A DNA stretch of 64,000 nt, taken from positions 434,001-498,000 of the forward strand of contig JAJZUP010000001.1 of NCBI GenBank assembly GCA_021848465.1. Reading direction: 5' to 3'. The notes below the pieces were generated by a model. The model saw only the letters and a program-made list of their open reading frames with translations, made no database searches and had not been told where the DNA came from. The stretch comes from Pseudomonadota bacterium (GTDB lineage Bacteria; Pseudomonadota; Gammaproteobacteria; Burkholderiales; Gallionellaceae). Below, piece by piece: positions 35,269 to 43,927 of this stretch (position 1 is the first letter of the stretch; each line of letters begins with the position of its first letter). Both the position numbers and the translations under genes were made by a program.

Positions 35269-37881
35269 TCAGGCTTTCTTGGCTGTCGTTTTCTTCGCTG
35301 CAGGTTTGGCAGTTTTTGTTGCCGTCTTTGCCTTGGTCGTTGCGGCTTTGGCGGTGGTTTTCTTGGCCGCCGGTTTCTTCGTGGTTGCCTTGGGTTTGGC
35401 CGCCGCTTTTGTGGTCGCCGTTTTCTTCACTGCCTTGGCTTTGCCGGTACCGCCCTTGGCGGCTTTGGCTGCGATCAGTTCCAGCGCCTCTTCCAGCGTT
35501 ACCTCTTCCAGCACGGCATCCTTGGGCAGCGTGGCGTTGATCTTGCCGTGGCGCACATAGGGGCCGTAGCGGCCGCTGCATATTTCAATCGGGGCCTGGT
35601 CGTCGGGGTGCTCGCCGAGCGTGCGCAACACGGCATTGCCGGCTTTGGCTTGCGCCAGCAGTTCCACGGCGCGTTCCAGTTGAATATCGAAAATGCTGTC
35701 GCTCTTCGGGATGGATTTGAACTTGCCGTCGTGACCGATGTAGGGGCCGAAGCGGCCGATGTTGACGATGACCTTCTTACCGGTTTCCGGATGTGTACCG
35801 AGTTCGCGTGGCAAGGACAGCAGCTTCAGTGCGGTGCCCAGATCGGCCTGTTCCAGCGGCAGCTCCCTGGGCCAGGAGACGCGCTTGGGCTTGGTCTTGG
35901 CGCCTTCTTCGAGTTCGCCGAGCTGCACATAATATCCATACGGTCCGCGCAGCAGCAGCACGGGCTTGCCTTCCGGGTGCGGGCCGAGCTCCTTGCGCGC
36001 TTCGCCAGTCTCTTCTTCGCCATCCAGGCTGCGCGTGTAGTCGCACTCGGGGTAGCCGGTGCAACCGATGAAACTGCCGCGCTTGCCCAGCCGCTTCGAG
36101 AGTGGTTTGCCGCACTTCGGGCAGGCCTCTTCGAGCACTTCGGTGCCTGGGCGCTCCACGTCTTTCTTTTCGCCGATCAGCGTGTTGAAGCCTTTCCAGA
36201 AATCATCCAGCACGGGGATCCAGTCGCGCTTGCCTTCGGAAATTTCATCCAGCTCGTCTTCGAGGTTGGCAGTGAAGCCGTAATCGACGTAGCGCGTGAA
36301 GTGCTCGTTGAGGAACTTGATGACCACGCGACCGACGTCGGTGGGCATGAAACGTTTCTTGTCCAGCGTGGCGTATTCGCGTGCCTGCAGCGTGGAAATG
36401 ATCGTAGCGTAAGTGGAAGGGCGGCCGATACCGTACTCTTCCAGCGTCTTGACCAGACTGGCTTCGGAGTAGCGCGGCGGCGGCTGGGTGAAGTGTTGCT
36501 CGCCGTAGAGTTTATCCACGGGCAGCACATCGCCTTCGGCCAGCGGTGGCAGTTTTGCGCTGTCTTCTTCTTCGGCGTCGTCCACGTCTTCCATGTACAC
36601 GCCGATGAAGCCGGGGAACACCAGGGTCTGGCCAGTGGCGCGGAACAAGGTGTCGTCGCTGCTCAGGCGAATGTCGACGCTCACGGTGTCGAAGCGCGCG
36701 GGCGCCATCTGGCATGCCAATGTGCGCTTCCAGATCATTTCATACAGGCGCATCTGGTCGATGTTCAGGTATTCCTTGACGCTGTCCGGGGTGCGCAGGA
36801 TGGAGGTCGGGCGGATTGCCTCGTGCGCTTCCTGGGCGTTCTTGGATTTGCTCTTGTATACCGGCGGCTTGCCGGGCAGGTAGTCGCCGGCGAAATTATC
36901 CTTGATGTAATCGCGGATTTCGGCAACCGCCTCGTTTGCCAAATTCACCGAGTCGGTACGCATGTAGGTGATGAGACCGATGGTCTGGCCGCCGATGTCT
37001 ACGCCTTCGTACAGTGACTGCGCGGTGCGCATGGTGCGGTCGGATGTCATGCCGAGTTTGCGCACGGCCTCCTGTTGCAAAGTGGAGGTGGTGAAAGGTG
37101 CTGCAGGGCTGCGCTGCTTGCCTTTTTTCTCGACACGCACGACTTTGGGCGGCAGTTTGGCGTCGGTCAGCTTGGCATGGATCGCGTCGTATTCCTTCTG
37201 GCTGCCAATGCTGAGCTGCTCGAGCTTTTTACCCTGGAACTGGAACAATTTGGCGCTGAACGGGATGCTGTTCTTCTGGCTGTCCAGGTGCACCGTCCAG
37301 TATTCCCGGCTGTTGAATTTTTCGATTTCGAGTTCGCGCTCGACGATCAGGCGCAGGGCAGGGCTTTGCACGCGACCGGCGGATAGTCCGGGGCGTATCT
37401 TGCGCCACAGCAACGGCGACAGGTTGAAGCCCACGAGGTAGTCCAGCGCGCGCCGGGCTTGCTGCGCATTTACCAGCGGCATCGAAATTTCGCGCGGATG
37501 GGCAACCGCTTCCTTGACGGCGGACTGGGTGATTTCATAGAACACCACGCGCTGCATTTTCTTGCCCTTGAGCGCGCGCTTGCCTTTCAGCAGTTCGGAA
37601 ATGTGCCAGGCGATGGCCTCCCCTTCGCGGTCCGGGTCGGGTGCCAGCAGGATGTTGTCGGCTTCGGCGGCAGCCTTGGCGATGGCGTCGACATGCTTGC
37701 TGTTGCGTGCGATGGTTTCATAGTTCATCGCATAGTCGTGCTCGACATCGACGGCGCCGTTTTTCGGTACGAGATCGCGCACATGACCATAGGAGGCAAG
37801 CACTTCGAAATCCTTGCCGAGATATTTTTTGAGCGTCTTGGCTTTGGCTGGGGATTCGACGATCAGGAGACTTTTGGCCAT
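35269..37881 (-). CDS. topA: DNA topoisomerase I
   Basis: An 870-residue type IA topoisomerase relaxing negative supercoils. The Toprim acidic motif is DPDREGEA (82-89) and the active-site Tyr is Tyr306 in ITYMRTDS. One C4 zinc ribbon is seen (CPKCGKPLS...CTGYPECDY, about 580-615), followed by glycine/tyrosine C-terminal repeats (GPYGYYVQLGE; GRFGPYIGHDG; GRYGPYVRHG) and a 55-residue Lys/Ala/Thr-rich tail (816-870), typical of some betaproteobacterial TopA proteins and likely DNA-binding. ATG at 37881. The gene ends a run that begins with lysM-dprA-smg. Confidence 0.96.
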   Translation of the reverse strand: MAKSLLIVESPAKAKTLKKYLGKDFEVLASYGHVRDLVPKNGAVDVEHDYAMNYETIARNSKHVDAIAKAAAEADNILLAPDPDREGEAIAWHISELLKGKRALKGKKMQRVVFYEITQSAVKEAVAHPREISMPLVNAQQARRALDYLVGFNLSPLLWRKIRPGLSAGRVQSPALRLIVERELEIEKFNSREYWTVHLDSQKNSIPFSAKLFQFQGKKLEQLSIGSQKEYDAIHAKLTDAKLPPKVVRVEKKGKQRSPAAPFTTSTLQQEAVRKLGMTSDRTMRTAQSLYEGVDIGGQTIGLITYMRTDSVNLANEAVAEIRDYIKDNFAGDYLPGKPPVYKSKSKNAQEAHEAIRPTSILRTPDSVKEYLNIDQMRLYEMIWKRTLACQMAPARFDTVSVDIRLSSDDTLFRATGQTLVFPGFIGVYMEDVDDAEEEDSAKLPPLAEGDVLPVDKLYGEQHFTQPPPRYSEASLVKTLEEYGIGRPSTYATIISTLQAREYATLDKKRFMPTDVGRVVIKFLNEHFTRYVDYGFTANLEDELDEISEGKRDWIPVLDDFWKGFNTLIGEKKDVERPGTEVLEEACPKCGKPLSKRLGKRGSFIGCTGYPECDYTRSLDGEEETGEARKELGPHPEGKPVLLLRGPYGYYVQLGELEEGAKTKPKRVSWPRELPLEQADLGTALKLLSLPRELGTHPETGKKVIVNIGRFGPYIGHDGKFKSIPKSDSIFDIQLERAVELLAQAKAGNAVLRTLGEHPDDQAPIEICSGRYGPYVRHGKINATLPKDAVLEEVTLEEALELIAAKAAKGGTGKAKAVKKTATTKAAAKPKATTKKPAAKKTTAKAATTKAKTATKTAKPAAKKTTAKKA

Positions 37882-37905
37882 GCTGGAGCGGATATTCTGG
37901 TTAAG

Positions 37906-38361
37906 TTAATGAATCTGGCCGGCACCCGACGGGGTCAGCAAGTCCTCAATGAGTGCCGGATCCAGGTCGTCGTGCTGGCTCCACAACACCATCAGCGCGA
38001 TCAGTTTGACTTTGTCCAGCGACAAGTTGTCGCGCCCCAGCGCAATGGCGCGGTCAACGATCATTTCGCGTTCAACAGGGGTAATGATTTTATTGTGCTC
38101 CCAGAACGAAATAAAGCGTAACCCTTCATTGCTGATGCGCTGCACTTCAAGCCCGGCATAGCAGCGTGTTCCGCTATCGTTGATGCTGGCCGGATAGTTG
38201 GCGAGGGAAAGTTCGCGCAGGCCGGAGAGCCAGGCTATGGCTTGCGTAATGTCATCTTCTTCAAATCCGGCGGCGCTGAGTTTGACCGCCAGTTTTTCGG
38301 GGTCCGGGTAGCTGCCTGCGTCGAAATAGCTTTCAAACAAAAAAATCAGAATATCAAACAT
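37906..38361 (-). CDS. smg: Smg-family protein (DUF494)
   Basis: A 151-residue protein beginning MFDILIFLFESYFDAG, the diagnostic Smg/DUF494 start, with a C-terminal LVPL-like hydrophobic pattern less clear here (DKVKLIALMVLWSQHDDLDPALIEDLL). Smg proteins are conserved next to dprA in many proteobacteria and their function is not established. It follows dprA by 20 bases and precedes topA by 24. Confidence 0.92.
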   Translation of the reverse strand: MFDILIFLFESYFDAGSYPDPEKLAVKLSAAGFEEDDITQAIAWLSGLRELSLANYPASINDSGTRCYAGLEVQRISNEGLRFISFWEHNKIITPVEREMIVDRAIALGRDNLSLDKVKLIALMVLWSQHDDLDPALIEDLLTPSGAGQIH

Positions 38362-38381
38362 GTGGCCTTAATATATCCAAA

Positions 38382-39458
38382 TTAAACAGTGCGTTGATAA
38401 AGGCCGCCGGGTAAAGCTGTAATGCGTCCATCCAGTTCCAGTTGTAACAGAATGGCCGATAGCGCGGCTATCGTCAAGCCGCTGCGCTGTGAGAGGGTGT
38501 CCAGATCGATCGGGTCAAAACCCAAATGATGGAATAATTCATGGTCTTCTGCGGCTGCCGGCGTGGCCGTCAGCACGGCCGTATAACGGCCCCCCAGTTC
38601 TTCCAGGATGTCTTGCGCACTTTCAACCAGCTTGGCGCCTTGCTTGATCAGCGCGTGGCAGCCCTTGGACTGCGGCGAGTGGATGGAGCCGGGGATCGCA
38701 AACACTTCGCGCCCCTGTTCAATTGCCAGCCGCGCTGTAATCAGGGAGCCGCTGCGCAAGGAAGCTTCCACGACCAGGCAGCCCTGACTGAGTCCACTGA
38801 TGATGCGATTGCGGCGCGGGAAGTTGGCCGGCAAGGGCGGTGTGCCGAGCGGGAACTCCGAAATGAGCGCGCCTTGCTGCGCCAATTGATGGGCCAGTTC
38901 GTGGTTTGCGGAGGGGTAGACCTTGTCCAGTCCGGTGCCGACCACGGCGATGCTGGAGCTGATGCCGCGCAGGCCGCCGAGGTGGGCTGCGGCGTCGATG
39001 CCGTGTGCCATGCCGCTGACGATGCACAAGCCGGCATCGCTGGCTGCCTGGGCGAAAGATTCAGCGTTGCGCAGGCCTTGTGGCGAGGCATTGCGGCTGC
39101 CTACGATGGCCAGGGCGGGTGAATTCAGCAACTCCAGGCGGCCTTTGGCAAACAGTACCAGCGGTGGGTCGACTGTATTCAGCAATGCTTGGGGATAAGC
39201 GGCATCGGCAATGGTCAGGATATGGTTGACCGGGTCATCCAGCCAGGCGGCGGTGCTTTCCAGTGCGGCATGGTCTATGCCTTGACCAATGTGGCTGGCT
39301 ATTGCGGGTTTGACGTGGCGCGACAGTTCGGAAATGGAGGCCTGGAAGACGGTCTCGGGCGAACCGAAGACTTGCAGCAGGCGTCGCAGGCTTTCATTAC
39401 CGAATCCAGGAATCTGGTTCAGGGCTAGCCAGGACGCCAGGGCTGCGTCGAGCGGCAT
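38382..39458 (-). CDS. dprA: DNA processing protein DprA (Smf)
   Basis: A 358-residue DprA that loads RecA on incoming single-stranded DNA. The Rossmann-like core shows AIVGSRNASPQGL, SGMAHGIDAAAHLG, AVVGTGLDKVYPSAN, LISEFPLGTPPLPANFPRRNRIISGLS and VVEASLRSGSLITARLA, all diagnostic. A C-terminal winged-helix-like part (LFHHLGFDPIDLDTLSQRSGLT) follows. The ATG at 39458 begins the family N-terminus; an upstream ATG at 39509 adds 17 unlikely residues. It starts one base after the lysM stop, so translation is probably coupled. Confidence 0.95.
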   Translation of the reverse strand: MPLDAALASWLALNQIPGFGNESLRRLLQVFGSPETVFQASISELSRHVKPAIASHIGQGIDHAALESTAAWLDDPVNHILTIADAAYPQALLNTVDPPLVLFAKGRLELLNSPALAIVGSRNASPQGLRNAESFAQAASDAGLCIVSGMAHGIDAAAHLGGLRGISSSIAVVGTGLDKVYPSANHELAHQLAQQGALISEFPLGTPPLPANFPRRNRIISGLSQGCLVVEASLRSGSLITARLAIEQGREVFAIPGSIHSPQSKGCHALIKQGAKLVESAQDILEELGGRYTAVLTATPAAAEDHELFHHLGFDPIDLDTLSQRSGLTIAALSAILLQLELDGRITALPGGLYQRTV

Positions 39459-39459
39459 A

Positions 39460-40530
39460 TCAGGGGGTCTTGGCGGTATCCAGCAGCTGGACGGGCAGGC
39501 GGGTTTCAAGTACCAGTGCGTAGGATACTTTATGGAAAACCCGGAACACGAAGACCAGCCCGTAACGCATGTCCGGGAGGGTGATCCCGTCTTTCTTGAA
39601 CAGGCTGTTGCGTTTCAGGACTTCACCTTTCTGGTACAGGGCTAGCACATGGCCCGGCTCAAGGCCGTCACGTTGTCCCCGGTTCAGGGTGATAATTGAA
39701 TTTTGCCCGGCCTGGTCCATGCCGCCATAGATGGAGATGACAGTTGCATTGATGTCGGTGGCGGGGGCATGAGGGGTGAAGCTGGCGGGAAGCGCTTGGG
39801 CGCTTTGTGCTACTGCCAGGTAGTCGCCCTTGGCGATCTCGGACAGGGCGCGGGTGATCCGGACCTGGCTGAGTGGTCCGAATTTTTCAACGCGGGCATC
39901 GCCGAGGTATACCACTTCATGTCCCAGCGTTTCGTCGGTATCCGGGTCGACAAAAGTGCGTCCCAGCCGGTAAATCTGCCATTGGACGCCTTTATCCTCC
40001 GGCATATTTTTCACATAGCCGAGGTCGTCGGTGCTGAGCAGTTCGCGCTGTTCGTAAGTACCGACCAGTGTCGGGGTATTGGAATCTTCATCCGTTTCAA
40101 CAACCAGCGGTTTGGAAAGGAATGCGCGGATGTCCTTCAGCGGAATCGGCGGAATGGCGTCGTGGTCGTTAGGTAATTCGCGCGCGCGCGGGGAGAGCTT
40201 GACGACATTCTCGTTATTCTCATTGACAGGAGCAACAGCGCTGGCGGCTGTGGCGGGCTGTGGTTCACCTACTTTCAGGGTGCCGGTACTGCGGTCCAGA
40301 TAGACGACATCGCCGGGGTAGATCCAGTGCGGGTCTTTAATGGTGTCCTTGTTGAGCCCCCAGATCTGCGGCCATTTCCATGGGTCTTTGAAGAAGGTGG
40401 CGGAAATGTCCCACAGCGTGTCGCCTTTGACTACAACATGGCGATCCGGGGCGTCCTCGCGAATTTGCAACTGATCGGCGTAAGCCTGGATAGGCAATAG
40501 AAGACAAATCAGCGATATAATCTTGCGCAT
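39460..40530 (-). CDS. Secreted LysM-domain protein
   Basis: A 356-residue exported protein. Residues 1-18 are a signal peptide (MRKIISLICLLLPIQAYA), and a LysM peptidoglycan-binding domain covers about 31-79 (HVVVKGDTLWDIS...NKDTIKDPHWIYPGDVVYLD). The rest, about 100-356, is a predicted beta-rich domain of unknown role. Such proteins are conserved upstream of dprA in betaproteobacteria. The ATG at 40530 with GGGG upstream is chosen over a 21-codon upstream extension. Divergent from def. Confidence 0.92.
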   Translation of the reverse strand: MRKIISLICLLLPIQAYADQLQIREDAPDRHVVVKGDTLWDISATFFKDPWKWPQIWGLNKDTIKDPHWIYPGDVVYLDRSTGTLKVGEPQPATAASAVAPVNENNENVVKLSPRARELPNDHDAIPPIPLKDIRAFLSKPLVVETDEDSNTPTLVGTYEQRELLSTDDLGYVKNMPEDKGVQWQIYRLGRTFVDPDTDETLGHEVVYLGDARVEKFGPLSQVRITRALSEIAKGDYLAVAQSAQALPASFTPHAPATDINATVISIYGGMDQAGQNSIITLNRGQRDGLEPGHVLALYQKGEVLKRNSLFKKDGITLPDMRYGLVFVFRVFHKVSYALVLETRLPVQLLDTAKTP

Positions 40531-40619
40531 GAAAACCCCAACAAAGTAAACGAAATGCGGTGCGATGCTTGCACTCGCGTTTAAATTCTGCATCTAGTTA
40601 CTTAAATTAGCAAGCTTTT

Positions 40620-41123
40620 ATGGCGATACTTCCTATCCTTCAATACCCCGACGAACGTTTGCACAAAGTTGCAAAAAAGGTCGAACGCGTCACTCCGGAA
40701 ATCCTGCAATTGATCGGGGATATGGCAGAGACCATGTATGCCGCGCCCGGCGTTGGTCTGGCGGCTACCCAGGTCGATGTACACCAGCGGATTATTGTCA
40801 TTGATGTGTCCGAAGAGCACGACGACCTGATGGTGTTCATCAATCCTGAATTGCTCGCCAGCGAGGGGGAGAGCAAATACGAGGAGGGGTGTCTGTCCGT
40901 GCCCGGAATCTACGACAAGGTGGTGCGGGCCGAGCAGGTGACGGTCAGGGCTTGGGATCGGCATGGTGAAGAGTTCGTGCTGGAAGCTGATGGGCTGCTG
41001 GCGGTTTGCATCCAGCATGAGATGGATCACCTGGAAGGCAAGGTGTTCGTTGAATATCTGTCGCACCTGAAACAGGTGCGTATTCGCAACAAGCTGAAAA
41101 AGCGCCTGCGCGAAACACTCTGA
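40620..41123 (+). CDS. def: Peptide deformylase
   Basis: A 167-residue metalloenzyme removing N-terminal formyl groups. The three class motifs are present: GVGLAATQ (44-51), EGCLS (89-93, metal ligand Cys91) and HEMDH (133-137). It starts with ATG at 40620 and no strong ribosome site. It is followed 11 bases later by fmt, the enzyme acting on the opposite end of the formylation cycle. Confidence 0.97.
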   Translation: MAILPILQYPDERLHKVAKKVERVTPEILQLIGDMAETMYAAPGVGLAATQVDVHQRIIVIDVSEEHDDLMVFINPELLASEGESKYEEGCLSVPGIYDKVVRAEQVTVRAWDRHGEEFVLEADGLLAVCIQHEMDHLEGKVFVEYLSHLKQVRIRNKLKKRLRETL

Positions 41124-41134
41124 CGGGAGGCGCT

Positions 41135-42067
41135 TTGAAAATCATTTTTGCCGGAACCCCCCATTTTGCCGAGCAGGCATTGCGCGCCATCGTGCAGGAT
41201 GGTCACGAGGTTGTCAGCGTGTATACGCAGCCGGACCGGCCTGCCGGGCGCGGAATGCAGTTGAAGCCAAGCCCGGTGAAGCAGTTTGCATTGCAACAGG
41301 GGCTGCCGGTCAGCCAGCCGGTTACTTTGAAAGATATTGTGGTTCAGCAGCAGCTGGCGGAATTCAATGCCGATGTCATGGTGGTGGCTGCGTATGGCCT
41401 GATCTTGCCGCAAGCGGTGTTGCAGGCGCCCAGGCTGGGATGCCTGAATATTCATGCTTCGTTGTTGCCGCGCTGGCGCGGCGCTGCGCCGATCCAGCGC
41501 GCCATTCTGGCCGGGGATGCGGAGACCGGTATTACCATCATGCAGATGGATGCCGGACTGGATACGGGCGATATGTTGCTGAAGAAATCTTGCCCGATTG
41601 CGCCTGATGACAATGCCGCGACGCTGCATGACAGGCTCGCGGGACTCGGTGCGGTCGCTATCGTTGAGGCGCTCGCCCTGCTGGCGCGGAGCAGTCTGCC
41701 TGCCACGCGCCAGGATAACGGGCTGGCTACCTACGCGGCCAAACTGACCAAAGAGGAAGCGCAACTGGATTGGCGGCTCAGCGCCGTCGAGCTGGATCGG
41801 GCGGTGCGCGGCTACAACCCGTTTCCGGGAGCGAGTGCACAGATTAACGATACGCCAGTCCGCATCTGGCAAGCCAGTGTGCGCGCCGACATGGGCGGAG
41901 AGCCAGGGACCGTTCTCGAAGCTGGCAAAAGCGGGCTGCTGGTTGCCTGTGGCAGCGGTGCCCTCAATCTTGAAATCATGCAGCGGCCAAATGCCAAAGC
42001 ATTGCCTGTTGCGCAGTTCCTGCAGGGTTTTCCGATCCGGGCGGGTGACCGCTTTCTGTTGAGTTGA
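41135..42067 (+). CDS. fmt: Methionyl-tRNA formyltransferase
   Basis: A 310-residue enzyme formylating initiator Met-tRNA using 10-formyl-THF. The formyltransferase domain (1-205) shows VYTQPDRPAGRG, the catalytic NIHASLLPRWRGAAPIQ (Asn and His) and MDAGLDTGDML with the catalytic Asp; the C-terminal tRNA-binding OB-like domain follows. It starts with TTG at 41135 after a strong GGGAGG. Its TGA overlaps the rsmB ATG. Confidence 0.96.
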   Translation: MKIIFAGTPHFAEQALRAIVQDGHEVVSVYTQPDRPAGRGMQLKPSPVKQFALQQGLPVSQPVTLKDIVVQQQLAEFNADVMVVAAYGLILPQAVLQAPRLGCLNIHASLLPRWRGAAPIQRAILAGDAETGITIMQMDAGLDTGDMLLKKSCPIAPDDNAATLHDRLAGLGAVAIVEALALLARSSLPATRQDNGLATYAAKLTKEEAQLDWRLSAVELDRAVRGYNPFPGASAQINDTPVRIWQASVRADMGGEPGTVLEAGKSGLLVACGSGALNLEIMQRPNAKALPVAQFLQGFPIRAGDRFLLS

Positions 42068-43335
42068 TGGATATCGTCCAGCAAATTGCTGCCGAAGTGC
42101 TGGGGCGAGTGTTGTCCGGGCGCAACCTGAATGAGGTTCTCGCCGATGCAGTGCAGGAACGGGAGTTCACTGCGCAGGAGCGTGGAGCGTTGCAGGATTT
42201 GTGCTACGGGACGTTGCGTTACTACGGGCAGCTCGCCGCCATGCTGGGGGCGTTACTGAACAAGCCGCTGACCGATGAGCGTATCCGTTTGCTGTTGCTG
42301 GTTGCCCTGTACCAGTTGCACTACAGCAAGGCTGCCAAGCATGCAATTGTCGATCACGCGGTACGCCTCACGAAGCGGACCAATCCGGCAGCAGGCGGGT
42401 TGGTGAATGCGGTGTTGCGCAATTTCCTGCGCAGGCAGGAAGAGCTGGTGGGCGTGGCCGCGCTGACTGAAGGGAGCCGTTATTCCTATCCGCAGTGGTG
42501 GATAGATCGACTGCGCGGCCAATATGCCGACAAAACCGAGGCGGTCCTGGTTGCTGGTAATTCGCATCCCCCGATGACACTGCGCGTAAATATGCGCCGC
42601 ACCGCCGTTGAATCTTATCTGGCCCGTTTGGCGGAGGTAGGAATCGCTGGTGAGACGAACAATGCACAAGCGATACAGCTTGCGCGTCCAGTTGGTGTGG
42701 AAAAATTGCCCGGCTTTTTCGACGGGGATGTGTCGGTTCAGGATGCCGGGGCGCAGTATGCGGCCGGGCTGCTCGATGTCGCGCAGGGGATGCGGGTGCT
42801 CGATGCCTGCGCAGCGCCGGGCGGGAAGACGGCTCATTTGCTGGAGTCTTGCGAGCTTGAGTTGCTGGCGCTGGACAAGGATGCGCAGCGGCTGGAACGG
42901 GTGCGCGAAAATTTGCAGCGCCTTGGTTTGCAGGCCAGTCTGGCGTGCGGCGATGCGGCGGAGCCGGCGGCCTGGTGGGATGGCCGGCCTTTTGACAGGA
43001 TATTGGCGGATGTGCCGTGCTCCGCTTCCGGGGTGGTGCGCCGCCATCCGGATATCAAGTGGCTGCGCCGCGATGCGGATATTGAGGGATTTGCCCGTCA
43101 GCAGGAGCGCATCCTCAGTGCGTTATGGCCGCTGCTGCTGCCGGGCGGCAAGCTGCTCTATGCCACCTGCTCGGTATTCGGGCGCGAGAACCAGCAGGTG
43201 GTTGATGCGTTTTTGTTGCAGCATAAAGATGCACAACAAGTTACCATTCAGCGGGAAGGCTTAATAAACGGGCAGCTTTTGCCGAACAACAGGCACGACG
43301 GTTTCTTTTATGCGTTGCTGCAAAAAAATTCTTGA
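42067..43335 (+). CDS. rsmB: 16S rRNA m5C967 methyltransferase RsmB
   Basis: A 422-residue protein with an N-terminal NusB-like RNA-binding domain (1-145, RDLCYGTLRYYGQL; PAAGGLVNAVLRNFLR) and a methyltransferase domain with SAM motif VLDACAAPGGKTAHLLE and catalytic cysteines in VPCSASGVVRRHPDIKW and ATCSVF. The ATG at 42067 overlaps the fmt stop (TGATG). The next gene starts before its stop, indicating coupling. Confidence 0.96.
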   Translation: MDIVQQIAAEVLGRVLSGRNLNEVLADAVQEREFTAQERGALQDLCYGTLRYYGQLAAMLGALLNKPLTDERIRLLLLVALYQLHYSKAAKHAIVDHAVRLTKRTNPAAGGLVNAVLRNFLRRQEELVGVAALTEGSRYSYPQWWIDRLRGQYADKTEAVLVAGNSHPPMTLRVNMRRTAVESYLARLAEVGIAGETNNAQAIQLARPVGVEKLPGFFDGDVSVQDAGAQYAAGLLDVAQGMRVLDACAAPGGKTAHLLESCELELLALDKDAQRLERVRENLQRLGLQASLACGDAAEPAAWWDGRPFDRILADVPCSASGVVRRHPDIKWLRRDADIEGFARQQERILSALWPLLLPGGKLLYATCSVFGRENQQVVDAFLLQHKDAQQVTIQREGLINGQLLPNNRHDGFFYALLQKNS

Positions 43336-43927
43336 ACTCTTGCTGGTAGCCGGATTCCTGATGCTGAGCGCAACTGCGGCGCAAGCGGCAGGCATCAGCG
43401 TTACCCGCGCGGAGTTGCGCGCTGTCGACGACGGTTATGCCATTGTGGCGGATTTCAAGATCAACCTGCCGCCCTCCGTGGCGGAAGCATTGCAGCGCGG
43501 AGTGACGCTTAATTTTGTCAGCGATCTGGCAATTACGCATTCGCGCTGGTATTGGCTGGATACCGATATCATGGTGAGCGAGCAGGTCACCAAGCTTTCG
43601 TACAATGCCCTGACGCGCCAATATCGCTTGTCGCGCGGCACCCTGTTCCAAGGGTTTGCCAATCTGGAAAATGCGTTGCGAGTCCTTGGTCACCAGTCTT
43701 CTCCGTCGGTACCGGCATCGGCATTAGTGGTCGGGGATGGGTATGTCTCGAGGTGGCTTAACGGCCAGGGCAAGAACACGGCTTTTGTGCAGATGCGCCT
43801 TGATACGTCGCAATTGCCCAAGCCGTTGCAGGTCAATGCGTTGACAGACAGCGACTGGAATCTGGAATCCGGGAAGCATAGTTGGTCTGTCAGTATGGCG
43901 GTACAACCGGTCGAGGGCGGGCAATGA
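43310..43927 (+). CDS. DUF4390 protein, predicted exported
   Basis: A 205-residue protein with a signal peptide (1-26) and a DUF4390 domain (GISVTRAELRAVDDGYAIVADFKINLPPSVAEAL...RGVTLNFVSDL; NLENALRVLGH), of unknown function. It is conserved between rsmB and the ntrY-like sensor gene in betaproteobacteria. It overlaps the rsmB end by 26 bases and the sensor-gene start by four. Confidence 0.9.
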   Translation: MRCCKKILELLLVAGFLMLSATAAQAAGISVTRAELRAVDDGYAIVADFKINLPPSVAEALQRGVTLNFVSDLAITHSRWYWLDTDIMVSEQVTKLSYNALTRQYRLSRGTLFQGFANLENALRVLGHQSSPSVPASALVVGDGYVSRWLNGQGKNTAFVQMRLDTSQLPKPLQVNALTDSDWNLESGKHSWSVSMAVQPVEGGQ